Shown one piece after another: positions 1 through 9,089 of a stretch of 64,000 bases of DNA. Each line of letters opens with the position of its first letter. Positions within the stretch are counted from its first letter, which is position 1. The translations under genes and the position numbers were made by a program. The notes beneath the pieces were generated by a model. The model was not told where the DNA came from, did not search any database, and saw nothing but the letters and a program-made list of their open reading frames with translations. The stretch lies in assembly GCA_948579355.1 (NCBI GenBank), contig CAPAOV010000008.1, forward strand, positions 43,530 through 107,529, given 5' to 3'. Source of the DNA: an uncultured Eubacterium sp. GTDB lineage: Bacteria > Bacillota > Clostridia > Lachnospirales > Lachnospiraceae.

Positions 1-357
1 AAAATAGAATACGGTTTCATTTGGAGAGACTTCATAGTTCTGCGCGGCACATTGGACAAAGGTAATTTTTTCTTTGTCTCCCAAATAAGTTTCTCTGTTT
101 CTAAGTGCTCTCGTATAATATCTATCCGTCAGTTCTACTCCCGTAGACATAAGGGAAAATCGATTTTCTACATAGAAATTAAGGCGGCCCAGACCGCATC
201 CGTAATCGACAATTACATCGTTTTCCATCGGTGTATAGTGATAAAAAAGTTCTTCTAATACTTCATAAGAGGTCGGTTCATAACGGTGACAGTGAAAGCT
301 GTCCGTACCATCAATCTGTACTTCTTCTGTATGAATTCCCAGTTCTTTATCTGTCAT
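1..357 (-). CDS. class I SAM-dependent methyltransferase, partial
   Basis: This reading frame starts at ATG 357-355 and runs off the left edge, leaving 119 codons. A ribosome site (GGGAGG) lies just upstream on the minus strand. Residues about 50-60 read VDYGCGLGRL, a good match to motif I (the SAM-binding glycine loop) of Rossmann-fold methyltransferases. A downstream GVEL stretch ending in a conserved acid fits motif II. The substrate cannot be told from this fragment. It is divergent from the secreted Fn3 protein on the right. Confidence 0.8.
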   Translation of the reverse strand, partial: MTDKELGIHTEEVQIDGTDSFHCHRYEPTSYEVLEELFYHYTPMENDVIVDYGCGLGRLNFYVENRFSLMSTGVELTDRYYTRALRNRETYLGDKEKITFVQCAAQNYEVSPNETVFYF

Positions 358-508
358 GTTTACCTCCCGCTTTCGGTTTCTTTCATTATAACGCAAATAT
401 ATTTATGGCACAAGTGACCAATTACTGACACTTTTTTTTCATTTCACTGACAAAATTAGTTGTTATAGTAGGCTCATAAAAGAACATCAGAAAGGATGGT
501 AAAAACAT

Positions 509-1978
509 ATGAAAGACAATTTTGCGAAAGGGATTGCAACCTGTCTGACGTTAGCCATGATTTTAGGGAATCTGCCCGAAGTCAGTTCCGTTATGGCTGA
601 AACAGGCACTCCGGCAACAGAAGCAGTCACGCCGGATACATCGTCGGGCAGTGCAGTAAATACGGATACACCGACGACAACACCGACAGTAACGCCGACG
701 GAGACAGCGACGGTGACACCGACAGCGACACCAACAGTAACACCAACGGTAACACCGGATATGTCAGCTTACCGTTTGCCTGCGACAACATTAAAAGCAC
801 GTGGGGGTGCTTCCCGTGTTCGGCTTTCGTGGTCGAAAGCGAGCGGGGCAGAGGGGTATTATATTTATGCCAGAACAGCTGCGGACGCTGCTTATACACT
901 GATGGCGACTGTGAAAGATGCCGCGGCAACAGAATATACGAAAACATCTCTGGTGAACGGAACGACATATTATTATCGTATTGCAGCGTATCGTACGGTT
1001 AATGGGGTAGTGGTAGAAGGTGATTTGTCGACGGCTGTTTCGGCAACACCGGTATCGGTGTCGGCAACGTCGAAAACGGCCAAGAAATATAGCACGAAAG
1101 CCAAATTTAAAGCTTCACCGGCATACAAGACATATAAGAAGACAAAAGCTGCCATGAATTACAATAAAAGTTTTGCTATACCGGGTATGAAAACGACAAA
1201 TGCAGGTGGATTTGCCTGTACAACGATGGTTCCGCAGGGAATGTGTCTGGCTGGAAGTTATTTCCTCATTTCGGCCTATGATTATAAAAAGGAAGATTCT
1301 TCCGTTATTTATGTAGTCAGCCGCGCTTCCAAGTCATATATTACGACGATTGTTCTTCCAAGCAAGGCAAAAGTCGGCGGATTGGCTTTTGACGGCACCA
1401 ATGTCTGGGTTTCGAAAGGGAAAGCCGTTGCCAGTTTTCCGTATAGCGTAGTAACAGACGCAGTAAATGCGGGAACTTCTTATACCGTATTGAACAGTTA
1501 CCGGAATGTCTGTGCATTAGACTCAACGGCCTCCTATATGGGATATTACAACGGTGTCTTATGGATTGGCTCCTTTAGTCAGAGTACTTCGACGATGAAA
1601 GGATATAAACTTAATAATACGCAGACATTGCCTTCTTTAGTGCCTGCCTATACGATGTCTGTGCCGAGTAAGACGCAGGGAGTTACATTCAGCAGCGACG
1701 GAACCATGATATTGACAAGAAGCTATCGGACAAAGAAAGCAAAAAGCGGATATATTTCCCAGATTCGGACTTACCGGCCATCTTTTGCGCAGGCAAACGG
1801 CTCGGGAAAAGTTTTGAAAAATACCGCACTCAAGAAAATGAAATTGCCGCCGATGTCGGAGGGGGTTGCCATCTATGGCACATACACCTATGTATTATTC
1901 TCTTCCAGCTATTATAAAAGCTGTAAATATCCGGTTGACAGAGTACTTGCTTTGAAAACGAACAAATTGATTGAGTAG
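509..1978 (+). CDS. secreted fibronectin type III domain protein
   Basis: A 489-residue protein with an N-terminal signal peptide (hydrophobic core at about 10-30, cleavage near VMAETG). A Thr/Pro-rich linker follows, with repeated TPTVTP and TATPT units at about 48-85. An Fn3 domain spans roughly 92-182; its typical strands are seen in VRLSWSKASGAEGYYIY and TYYYRIAAY. The C-terminal ~280 residues are Ser/Thr/Tyr/Lys-rich with repeated short beta-type segments and could form a propeller-like fold; I do not recognise a family. There is no sortase motif, so it is probably secreted or loosely surface-bound. The start has AAGGATGG upstream. Function unknown. Confidence 0.8.
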   Translation: MKDNFAKGIATCLTLAMILGNLPEVSSVMAETGTPATEAVTPDTSSGSAVNTDTPTTTPTVTPTETATVTPTATPTVTPTVTPDMSAYRLPATTLKARGGASRVRLSWSKASGAEGYYIYARTAADAAYTLMATVKDAAATEYTKTSLVNGTTYYYRIAAYRTVNGVVVEGDLSTAVSATPVSVSATSKTAKKYSTKAKFKASPAYKTYKKTKAAMNYNKSFAIPGMKTTNAGGFACTTMVPQGMCLAGSYFLISAYDYKKEDSSVIYVVSRASKSYITTIVLPSKAKVGGLAFDGTNVWVSKGKAVASFPYSVVTDAVNAGTSYTVLNSYRNVCALDSTASYMGYYNGVLWIGSFSQSTSTMKGYKLNNTQTLPSLVPAYTMSVPSKTQGVTFSSDGTMILTRSYRTKKAKSGYISQIRTYRPSFAQANGSGKVLKNTALKKMKLPPMSEGVAIYGTYTYVLFSSSYYKSCKYPVDRVLALKTNKLIE

Positions 1979-2030
1979 CAGCAGTAACGGCTGTCATCGG
2001 GGAATGATAGTCTGTCCTGAAAACCGGTAA

Positions 2031-3020
2031 TTAATTTATGAAAGAAATAACCTGAAAGAGGCAAAATAAAATAATTGCCAATAAGAGTACTGGAAAGGCT
2101 TTGCGTGCAGTACTCAAATGAATGTTTCGTTCTTTTAAGTAAGAGTGGCGTTGAATGGCAAACACTATTGAATGCAAGACAAAGATTACGACGAACAGAC
2201 ACATTGTTGTTTGATTGCCACGAAACCAAAAGAACGAGATGAGGCTCCACTCAATAGCCAATAAAAATCCCTGAAAGGGATATGTCAGCGCGTAGGGAAT
2301 TCCGGCAATTCCACGGGGAGCTTTTTTTGAAAAGTGAGTATTGGTATATTCGAGGTCCTCTTTCAATTCGGCGATGTCTTTATATTGCTTCTCGGGATTT
2401 TTCTCCATGCACTTACGAATGACTGTTTCGTATCGGCCATCGTAAGTGCATTTTCCATTTTTGGGGGTTTCGCCCGTCAACATCTGGTGAAAAATATTTC
2501 CTAATGTCTTCCATAGGCTGCGAAACGGATTTTTCGGTTTGGAAAAGCCGGGAACAAAATCCAGAAGTTTGATGGCTCCCGCCGAGGTAACGAAAATATT
2601 ACTTGGTTTCAGGTTATGGTGAATGATAGGCGGTTCCGGCTGCATAAGTTGCTGGATGCAGTCGCAGAGACGGTCCATAATCTGATAAGCTTCTTCCTCT
2701 GTAAAGGAAACGTTACGGGCGCGGTTTTGCTCCAGCAGTTCAGCCAGTGTATTTCCCTCTAAATACTCTTCCACGACCAATGTATTGCCATCAAAAAATT
2801 TCACATTATATATGTGCGGCCATTCGCTATAATCTAATTGATAAAGTCTTGTATAAAGATTTTGGATATTCTTCTGACGGTACATTTTTAATATGCCGAT
2901 GGGGGAGCCCGGTTCTGCCAGACATTTTACTTTGTAAATAATCGTATTTTCATTTTGTGTAATTGGCTGTCCCATAGGAACATATTGCTTTGTGACGAAA
3001 AGTTCTTTTTCTGAAGCCAT
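2031..3020 (-). CDS. membrane-anchored protein kinase-like protein (probable pseudokinase)
   Basis: The N-terminal ~230 residues have a Hanks-type kinase layout: a beta-3 lysine in GILKMYRQ (K45), a hinge EEYLEGNTLAELL, a catalytic-loop equivalent HHNLKPSNIF (134-143) and a DFG equivalent LLDFVPGF. The proton-acceptor aspartate of HRD is Asn136 and DFG has become DFV, although the metal-binding Asn141 is kept. The C-terminal ~80 residues contain two or three hydrophobic segments, so the domain probably faces the cytoplasm from the membrane. GAGAGGG lies before the ATG. It stands alone, divergent from the FliB-like gene. A signalling or scaffold role without phosphotransfer is inferred. Confidence 0.8.
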   Translation of the reverse strand: MASEKELFVTKQYVPMGQPITQNENTIIYKVKCLAEPGSPIGILKMYRQKNIQNLYTRLYQLDYSEWPHIYNVKFFDGNTLVVEEYLEGNTLAELLEQNRARNVSFTEEEAYQIMDRLCDCIQQLMQPEPPIIHHNLKPSNIFVTSAGAIKLLDFVPGFSKPKNPFRSLWKTLGNIFHQMLTGETPKNGKCTYDGRYETVIRKCMEKNPEKQYKDIAELKEDLEYTNTHFSKKAPRGIAGIPYALTYPFQGFLLAIEWSLISFFWFRGNQTTMCLFVVIFVLHSIVFAIQRHSYLKERNIHLSTARKAFPVLLLAIILFCLFQVISFIN

Positions 3021-3200
3021 ATAAACCCTCTCTTTTCCACAGTGAAATGCTTTTTTATTGGTACGTCGCTGTTTGATGATACTATTATATCAAACAAAAG
3101 CTTATTTTTCTATATTGATTCGTCTGAACATATGACAAAAGTAGTGGAAACAATTATCTTATTGTGATATGATATCAAAAATAAACAGGAGGAGAGAGGA

Positions 3201-4376
3201 TTGAAATTTCGATATCCAAAGTATTATGAAAATTTTCAATGTATTGCAGGACAATGTGAGGACACCTGCTGCGCGGGATGGGAGATAGACATTGATGATG
3301 TGAGTTATGGCTATTATATGAGTGTAGAGGGTGAATTTGGCAGCCGGCTACGCCAAAGTATACGGGAATACGGTGAAGATTGTGAAGATGCTTATGAAAA
3401 GCACGGGTTCATATTAAAAGACAACAGGCGTTGTCCTTTTCTCAATGACAACAATCTCTGTGATTTATATCTTGCCTTAGGAGAGGGGGCGCTCTGCGAT
3501 GTCTGCACGGATACGCCCCGCAATTATCTGGAATACGGCGGTGCGAGAGAACTTTCCTTAAGCTGTAGCTGCGGCGAGGCGGGACGGCTGTTATATGCAG
3601 ACGAAGCGCCTCTTTCCTTTGTAGAGGAAGAGACGGACGGTGAGCCGGAGTTGGAAGAGAGTGAAGAAGAGTTGTTGCTGGCAGAAGCGGTTCGTTATGC
3701 CCGCGACATGTCGATTACCATTTTGCAAAACCGGAAACTACCATTGTCGAAACGGATAATTCACTTTCTACACTATGCTGAAAAGGTTCAGGAATGCCTG
3801 AATCAAAATTTGGTTGAATCTGTTAAAAAGATTGATGAGACAATATTTTTTGTTGACTCTACCGATGTAGAAGAACCATGCCGGCAGCTTTCTTACCGCT
3901 TCTTCTTATCAAGGCTGCGAACGTTTACGGAGATGGACAGCATAAGTCAGGAGTGGGAAGAAATACTGGGGTTGCTGCAAAAAAGATATCTTACCCCACC
4001 GGACGGAGATTTGCGGTATGTTCAGGAGCAGCAGAAATTATGGCAGGAAGTAGAGAGCCGGAACCGATTGTATGAATATGAGCATATGCTTGTCTATTAC
4101 AGTTTCTTGTTTCTTGCCCGTTGTGTCGACGACTATGATTACTTAGCGAAAGCAAAGATGATTGTCACCAGCTTTCTTATGCTGCGTGACATGGATTGTG
4201 CATGGTATGCCCAAAAGGAGAGCGGCTTTACGAAAGAAGACCGGGTTAATCTCTCCCGAATTTATGCGAAAGAGCTGGAACACTCTGGCGAGAATTTGGC
4301 ATTTCTGGCTGACGAATTGCTATTTGAGGAGGCATACACGGTAGAAAATCTGTGCCTCTCCTTGACAATTACCTGA
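3201..4376 (+). CDS. FliB-like (flagellin lysine-N-methylase family) cysteine-cluster protein
   Basis: A 391-residue protein starting at TTG 3201, chosen because AGGAGGAGAG lies just upstream and the family begins this way. The N-terminus carries the conserved Cys cluster FQCIAGQCEDTCCAGW, followed by more cysteines in RRCPF, LCDL, LCDVC and LSCSCG over the first 130 residues, consistent with a metal or Fe-S site. The family is annotated as flagellin lysine-N-methylase. No flagellar gene is in this window, so flagellin as the substrate is unproven. The C-terminal half is helical and shows no motif I can name. The rny promoter overlaps its 3' end. Confidence 0.75.
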   Translation: MKFRYPKYYENFQCIAGQCEDTCCAGWEIDIDDVSYGYYMSVEGEFGSRLRQSIREYGEDCEDAYEKHGFILKDNRRCPFLNDNNLCDLYLALGEGALCDVCTDTPRNYLEYGGARELSLSCSCGEAGRLLYADEAPLSFVEEETDGEPELEESEEELLLAEAVRYARDMSITILQNRKLPLSKRIIHFLHYAEKVQECLNQNLVESVKKIDETIFFVDSTDVEEPCRQLSYRFFLSRLRTFTEMDSISQEWEEILGLLQKRYLTPPDGDLRYVQEQQKLWQEVESRNRLYEYEHMLVYYSFLFLARCVDDYDYLAKAKMIVTSFLMLRDMDCAWYAQKESGFTKEDRVNLSRIYAKELEHSGENLAFLADELLFEEAYTVENLCLSLTIT

Positions 4377-4390
4377 ATTGAGTGTAAAAT
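4362..4390 (+). promoter_or_regulatory. promoter of rny
   Basis: TTGACA (4362-4367), a 17-base spacer, then TAAAAT (4385-4390). It overlaps the last codons of the FliB-like gene, so rny can be transcribed independently. The predicted leader is about 60 bases. Confidence 0.65.
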
Positions 4391-4455
4391 ACTAGATGTT
4401 GTATGTATACCCTTTTATATTATACATACGGAATAAAATAAGGAGGTGCACTCTG

Positions 4456-6027
4456 GTGATGACATTAGAGGTTGCACATGTAATCGTAGCTATTGTAGTC
4501 ATTGTTCTATTGTTGGCAGCAGCGATATTGATTTCTTGGAAAAGCGCCATTTCTTACCACATCAAGGTAGGAGAGGCAAAGGTCGGCAACGCCGAGGAGA
4601 AAGCGAGAGAGATTATTGACGACGCATTAAAGACTGCTGAGACTAAAAAGCGCGAGGCTCTGTTGGAGGCGAAAGAGGAAAATCTGAAAGCCAAAAATGA
4701 TCTTGACAAAGAGACCAAAGAGCGTAGAGCGGAAATTCAACGTTACGAAAAACGTGTGTTAGGGAAAGAAGAGACTCTGGACAAAAAGCTGGATGCACTC
4801 GAGAAAAGGGAATCGAAGTTAAGCGCAAAAGAAGCCAATTTTGAGAAAGAACGTGAAAAGGTTGCGGAACTTCGGGAAAGTCATTTGCGCGAGTTAGAAA
4901 AGATTTCCGGTCTCACCTCCGAACAAGCAAAAGAGTACTTATTAAAGACTGTGGAAGAAGATGTTAAACACGAAACAGCAGTTTTGGTAAAAGAATTGGA
5001 ACGTCAGGCGAAAGACGAGGCAAATAAGAAAGCCAAGGATTATGTAGTTACGGCTATTCAGAAGTGTGCGGCAGACCATGTGTCCGAGACAACGATTTCT
5101 GTCGTGCCGTTGCCAAGCGATGAGATGAAAGGCAGGATTATCGGCCGCGAGGGTAGAAATATCCGCACATTGGAAAACCTGACCGGTATTGATTTGATAA
5201 TCGACGATACACCGGAAGCGGTCATCTTATCAGGGTTTGACCCGATTCGCCGTGAGGTAGCCAGAATTGCTTTGGAAAAATTAATCGTAGACGGCAGGAT
5301 ACATCCTGCCAGAATCGAGGAAATGGTTGAAAAGGCCAGAAAAGAAGTTGAAACAATGATTCGTGAAGAGGGCGAAGAAGCGACATTGGAAGTTGGGGTA
5401 CACGGTATTCATCCTGAACTGATTCGCCTGTTAGGTAAGATGAAATTTCGTACCAGCTATGGTCAGAATGCGTTGAAACATTCGATAGAAGTAGCGCATT
5501 TGTCCGGACTTTTGGCTGGTGAAATTGGTGTGGATGTCCGTATGGCAAAACGCGCCGGACTGTTACATGATATTGGCAAATCCGTAGACCATGATATGGA
5601 GGGTTCCCATATTCAATTGGGCGCTGATTTGTGTCGCAAATTCAAAGAATCCGCTCTGGTAATTAATGCGGTAGAAGCGCATCATGGAGATGTGGAGGCA
5701 GAGAGTATGATTGCCTGTCTGGTGCAGGCGGCAGACGCTATTTCTGCAGCGCGTCCGGGAGCGCGTCGTGAGACATTGGAGACCTACACGAATAGGTTGA
5801 AACAATTAGAAGATATTTCTAACAGCTTTAAGGGAGTTGATAAGTCTTTTGCTATTCAGGCAGGTAGAGAGGTTCGAGTGATGGTTGTACCGGATCAGAT
5901 TAACGATGATGAGATGGTACTTCTTGCCCGTGATTTGTCGAAGCAGATTGAAGATGAGTTGCAATATCCGGGTCAGATTAAAGTTAATGTAATCCGTGAA
6001 TCAAGAGTAGTGGACTATGCAAAATAA
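4456..6027 (+). CDS. rny: ribonuclease Y
   Basis: Endoribonuclease that starts mRNA decay and is anchored to the inner face of the membrane. It has an N-terminal transmembrane helix, then about 150 residues of Lys/Glu-rich coiled coil. A KH RNA-binding domain (GRIIGREGRNIRTLE, near residue 225) and an HD phosphohydrolase domain (LLHDIGKS, near 370) follow, plus the conserved C-terminal region. The length of about 523 is normal for the family. The start is GTG 4456, nine bases after AGGAGG at 4441; ATG 4459 is equally possible. An upstream in-frame ATG at 4396 has no ribosome site and would place charged residues before the membrane helix. Confidence 0.96.
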   Translation: MMTLEVAHVIVAIVVIVLLLAAAILISWKSAISYHIKVGEAKVGNAEEKAREIIDDALKTAETKKREALLEAKEENLKAKNDLDKETKERRAEIQRYEKRVLGKEETLDKKLDALEKRESKLSAKEANFEKEREKVAELRESHLRELEKISGLTSEQAKEYLLKTVEEDVKHETAVLVKELERQAKDEANKKAKDYVVTAIQKCAADHVSETTISVVPLPSDEMKGRIIGREGRNIRTLENLTGIDLIIDDTPEAVILSGFDPIRREVARIALEKLIVDGRIHPARIEEMVEKARKEVETMIREEGEEATLEVGVHGIHPELIRLLGKMKFRTSYGQNALKHSIEVAHLSGLLAGEIGVDVRMAKRAGLLHDIGKSVDHDMEGSHIQLGADLCRKFKESALVINAVEAHHGDVEAESMIACLVQAADAISAARPGARRETLETYTNRLKQLEDISNSFKGVDKSFAIQAGREVRVMVVPDQINDDEMVLLARDLSKQIEDELQYPGQIKVNVIRESRVVDYAK

Positions 6028-6067
6028 GTTTGCATGAGAAACTTAATATTTGTCAGAAAATGAAAGG

Positions 6068-6115
6068 AACCGCTGTATTGTTTATCACTTCCGTGTTTGC
6101 AATAGAGCGGTTTTT
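6068..6115 (+). terminator. rho-independent terminator after rny
   Basis: AACCGCTGTATTG (6068-6080) pairs with CAATAGAGCGGTT (6100-6112) with one mismatch and is followed by a T run. It separates rny from the asd operon. Confidence 0.8.
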
Positions 6116-6116
6116 A

Positions 6117-6145
6117 TTGCATATTTATTCTTTTTGTATTATAAT
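6117..6145 (+). promoter_or_regulatory. promoter of the asd-pyr operon
   Basis: TTGCAT (6117-6122), a 17-base spacer, then TATAAT (6140-6145), directly after the rny terminator. The gene gaps downstream are short, so this promoter probably drives asd, the Nudix gene and pyrC-F-K-D. I see no PyrR-type attenuator in the leader. Confidence 0.75.
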
Positions 6146-6176
6146 AAAGAAGACTATGAGAAGATGGAGGAATATC

Positions 6177-7262
6177 ATGAGTGATAAATTACGAGTAGGT
6201 ATCCTTGGAGGTACCGGTATGGTAGGACAGAGATTTCTCTCAATATTGGAAAATCATCCGTGGTTTGAGGTGGTTGCCATTGCTGCCAGTCCGCGTAGCG
6301 CCGGAAAGACATATGAGGAGGCTGTTGGCGGACGTTGGAAGATGCAGACGCCGATGCCGGAAGCAGTAAAAAAAATAATTGTAAAAAACGTGAATGAAAT
6401 TGAAGAAGTCAGCCGTGAAGTTGACTTTGTATTCAGTGCCGTAGATATGACAAAAGAAGAAATCAGGGAAATTGAAGATGCTTATGCAAAAGCAGAGGTT
6501 CCGGTTGTTTCCAATAACAGTGCGCATCGGTGGACGCCGGATGTTCCTATGATTGTACCGGAGATTAATCCAGAGCATTTGCAAGTGATTGAGAGTCAAA
6601 AGAAACGTCTTGGTACAAAGCGGGGATTTGTCTGTGTTAAACCAAACTGCTCCATTCAAAGTTATGCGCCTGCGCTGACGGCATGGAAGAAGTTTGAGCC
6701 TACAGTTGTAGTAGCTACTACTTATCAGGCAATTTCCGGCGCCGGAAAGACATTTAAAGAGTGGCCGGAGATGGAGCACAATATCATTCCTTATATTGGC
6801 GGTGAAGAAGAGAAAAGTGAGAAAGAACCGCTTCGTTTATGGGGAGAGGTAAAAGACGGTGTAATTGTGAGTGCGGAGACTCCGTTGATTACGAGTCAGT
6901 GTATTCGTGTGCCGGTTTTGGATGGTCATACGGCAGCGGCGTTTGTGAATTTCAAAAAGAAAGTAACAAAAGAAGAGCTGATACAGGCGTTGGTGGAGTT
7001 TAAGGGAGAACCGCAGGAGTTGGATTTGCCGAGTGCGCCGAAACAGTTTATTCAATATTTGGAAGATGATAACCGGCCTCAGGTTGCTTTGGATGTTGAT
7101 TATGAAGATGGTTTTGGCGTCAGTATCGGACGGCTTCGTGAGGATAGCTATTTTGACTGGAAGTTTGTCGGTCTTTCCCACAATACGGTGCGCGGTGCTG
7201 CCGGCGGCGCTGTGTTGATGGCCGAATTATTAAAAGCAAAAGGATATATTACAGCTCGGTAA
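6177..7262 (+). CDS. asd: aspartate-semialdehyde dehydrogenase (archaeal/fungal-type)
   Basis: Reduces aspartyl phosphate to aspartate semialdehyde with NADPH for lysine, threonine, methionine and diaminopimelate synthesis. The N-terminal nucleotide loop GILGGTGMVGQRF, the catalytic cysteine in KPNCSIQSY (Cys158) and the DGHTAA histidine region are all present. The sequence style and 361-residue length match the archaeal/fungal-type subfamily rather than the E. coli type. The start is ATG 6177, six bases after GGAGG; the longer upstream frame runs back through the terminator and is not credible. The partner enzyme aspartate kinase is at 49.8-51.1 kb. Confidence 0.95.
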   Translation: MSDKLRVGILGGTGMVGQRFLSILENHPWFEVVAIAASPRSAGKTYEEAVGGRWKMQTPMPEAVKKIIVKNVNEIEEVSREVDFVFSAVDMTKEEIREIEDAYAKAEVPVVSNNSAHRWTPDVPMIVPEINPEHLQVIESQKKRLGTKRGFVCVKPNCSIQSYAPALTAWKKFEPTVVVATTYQAISGAGKTFKEWPEMEHNIIPYIGGEEEKSEKEPLRLWGEVKDGVIVSAETPLITSQCIRVPVLDGHTAAAFVNFKKKVTKEELIQALVEFKGEPQELDLPSAPKQFIQYLEDDNRPQVALDVDYEDGFGVSIGRLREDSYFDWKFVGLSHNTVRGAAGGAVLMAELLKAKGYITAR

Positions 7263-7288
7263 GAGTAGTGTGAGATTGGAGGTGTATC

Positions 7289-7744
7289 ATGGGCAAATTT
7301 CGTATATTGGTAAAAGGAATTGTACAGTACAAGAACAAATTTTTAGCAGTAGAGCGATGGTATGACGACCGCATTTTCGAGCCTTATCAGTGGGAATTCA
7401 TTGATGGGGAAATGGTATTCGGAGAGACTCCTGAGGGAGCGGTAGCGCGTATTATTAAGGAGAAGACAGGTTTGTCTGTGCAAGTGAATAAGCCGTTGTA
7501 TACATGGGGCTTTACGGCAGGAGAAATCTGCACGTCAGGAATTGCCTTTTTGTGTGATGCGCAAAACGATGAAATTGTTTTATCTGAAGATTTGCACGAC
7601 AGCTTATGGGTACTGAAAGAGGATATTTCTCAGGTCATTACCAATCAGGCAGTTGTAAAAGATGTGGAAAAGGCAGGCCTGACAAGTAGTTTTGGCTTAG
7701 ATGATTTTGGAAAGGTGGATTTATTCGTTGAACCTATGGATTAA
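7289..7744 (+). CDS. Nudix-fold protein with a degenerate Nudix box
   Basis: A 151-residue protein with Nudix-like strands and a box at GEMVFGETPEGAVARIIKEK. Against the consensus Gx5Ex7REUxEExGU it keeps the first Gly, the first Glu, the Arg, one Glu of the EE pair and the final Gly. The Glu after Arg is Ile and the second Glu of EE is Lys. Those glutamates normally bind the catalytic metal, so hydrolase activity is doubtful. It lies between asd and pyrC, overlaps pyrC by 17 bases and is clearly part of the operon. A sensory or housecleaning role linked to nucleotide synthesis is only inference. Confidence 0.75.
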   Translation: MGKFRILVKGIVQYKNKFLAVERWYDDRIFEPYQWEFIDGEMVFGETPEGAVARIIKEKTGLSVQVNKPLYTWGFTAGEICTSGIAFLCDAQNDEIVLSEDLHDSLWVLKEDISQVITNQAVVKDVEKAGLTSSFGLDDFGKVDLFVEPMD

Positions 7745-9038
7745 AAATGGACATCTTTTGGACCCTGCGAATATGCGCGATGAGATATGTGATTTATATG
7801 TTGTGGATGGAAAGGTTGCTGGTATCGGCAGCCTTTCGTCAGATACGGCTTCAGAAGAGTGGAAAAAGCAGGCAATCGTTATTGATGCTTCCGGTAAGTA
7901 TGTGATGCCGGGCTTCCTTGACCTTCACGTTCATTTGCGGGAACCGGGATTTGAGTATAAGGAAACGATAGAGACCGGTACGAAAGCGATGGCAAAGGGC
8001 GGCTTTACCGGCGTGTGTCCGATGCCGAATACGAAACCGGCGACAGATAGTCCAGAGATGATAAAAAGAGTGTTGGAAATTGCAGAGAAAAGCAGCCCAA
8101 TTCATGTATATCCTGTCGGTGCGGTGACGCAGGGGCAGAATGGGGAGGCGCTGACGGATATTGCCGGAATGGCAGCGGCAGGAGCCAGAGCGATTAGTGA
8201 GGATGGTAAGTCGGTCATGGACGCCGATTTGTACCGCAAGGCAATGAAAGAGGCTGCCAGACTGGGGCTTCCTGTAATGGCACACTGTGAAGATAAAAAT
8301 ATGGTTGGCAGCGGAGCCATGAATGCCGGAAAACGAGCGGAGGAACTCGGCATGGCAGGCATCACGAACGCGGTAGAAGATGTTATTGTTGCCAGAGATA
8401 TTTTGCTGGCGAAAGAGACGGGGGCAAAACTTCATCTCTGTCACTGTTCCACCGAGGATAGTGTGAAAATGATTCGCGCCGCCAAAGAAGATGGATTGCC
8501 GGTATCCGGAGAGGTATGCCCGCACCATTTCATTTTGACGGATGAAGACATACGGGAAGACGATGCCAATTATAAAATGAATCCACCGCTCCGGAGCAGA
8601 GCAGATGTTGAAGCTCTCTGTCAGGGGCTTTCCGACGGTGTGATGGAGGCTGTCTCGACAGACCATGCACCGCACGCAGAAGAGGAAAAAAGAAAATCCA
8701 TAGCGGAAGCGCCGTTTGGAATTGTCGGCTCAGAGACTGCTTATGCGCTGGCAGTGACCTATCTTGTGAAAAAGGGATATTTGACGCCGCTGCAGCTGGC
8801 AGAGCGCATGAGCACGGCGCCGCACCGCATATTGGGCGTACCGGGGGGAGACTTATCTATTGGCATGCCTGCGGATATAACGATAGCGGATATGGATTCA
8901 GAGTATAAAATTGATAAAAATACGTTTATTTCCAAGGGGAAGAATACTCCATTTCACGGACATACTGTCAATGGCAGAGTTTATTATACCATTGTAGGTG
9001 GAAATGTGGTTTATCAATATGAGCCGTCAGAAGATTGA
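7728..9038 (+). CDS. pyrC: dihydroorotase
   Basis: Zinc amidohydrolase that cyclises carbamoyl aspartate to dihydroorotate in pyrimidine synthesis. The metal motif DLHVHLREPG lies near residue 67. MAHCEDK, LHLCHCS and STDHAPH supply the remaining metal and catalytic residues. The size of about 436 residues fits class I dihydroorotase. I chose TTG 7728 (AAAGGTGG at 7711) because the family opens with a short strand like LWIKNGHLLDPAN. The ATG at 7701 would add nine unlikely residues deeper inside the Nudix gene. The overlap suggests translational coupling. Confidence 0.93.
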   Translation: MNLWIKNGHLLDPANMRDEICDLYVVDGKVAGIGSLSSDTASEEWKKQAIVIDASGKYVMPGFLDLHVHLREPGFEYKETIETGTKAMAKGGFTGVCPMPNTKPATDSPEMIKRVLEIAEKSSPIHVYPVGAVTQGQNGEALTDIAGMAAAGARAISEDGKSVMDADLYRKAMKEAARLGLPVMAHCEDKNMVGSGAMNAGKRAEELGMAGITNAVEDVIVARDILLAKETGAKLHLCHCSTEDSVKMIRAAKEDGLPVSGEVCPHHFILTDEDIREDDANYKMNPPLRSRADVEALCQGLSDGVMEAVSTDHAPHAEEEKRKSIAEAPFGIVGSETAYALAVTYLVKKGYLTPLQLAERMSTAPHRILGVPGGDLSIGMPADITIADMDSEYKIDKNTFISKGKNTPFHGHTVNGRVYYTIVGGNVVYQYEPSED

Positions 9039-9089
9039 GTGCAGACAGTAAATTTTGTAGGAATTTCTTAAGAAGAGGAGGATATTAAA

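Noticed and set aside
6030..6176. Longer N-terminus for aspartate-semialdehyde dehydrogenase
   Set aside because: The extra codons run through the rny terminator and the asd promoter, and lack a ribosome site.
7851..8675. Minus-strand frame of 274 codons opposite pyrC
   Set aside because: The pyrC frame has full family motifs; the antisense product is rich in His/Arg/Cys and shows no domain pattern or ribosome site.
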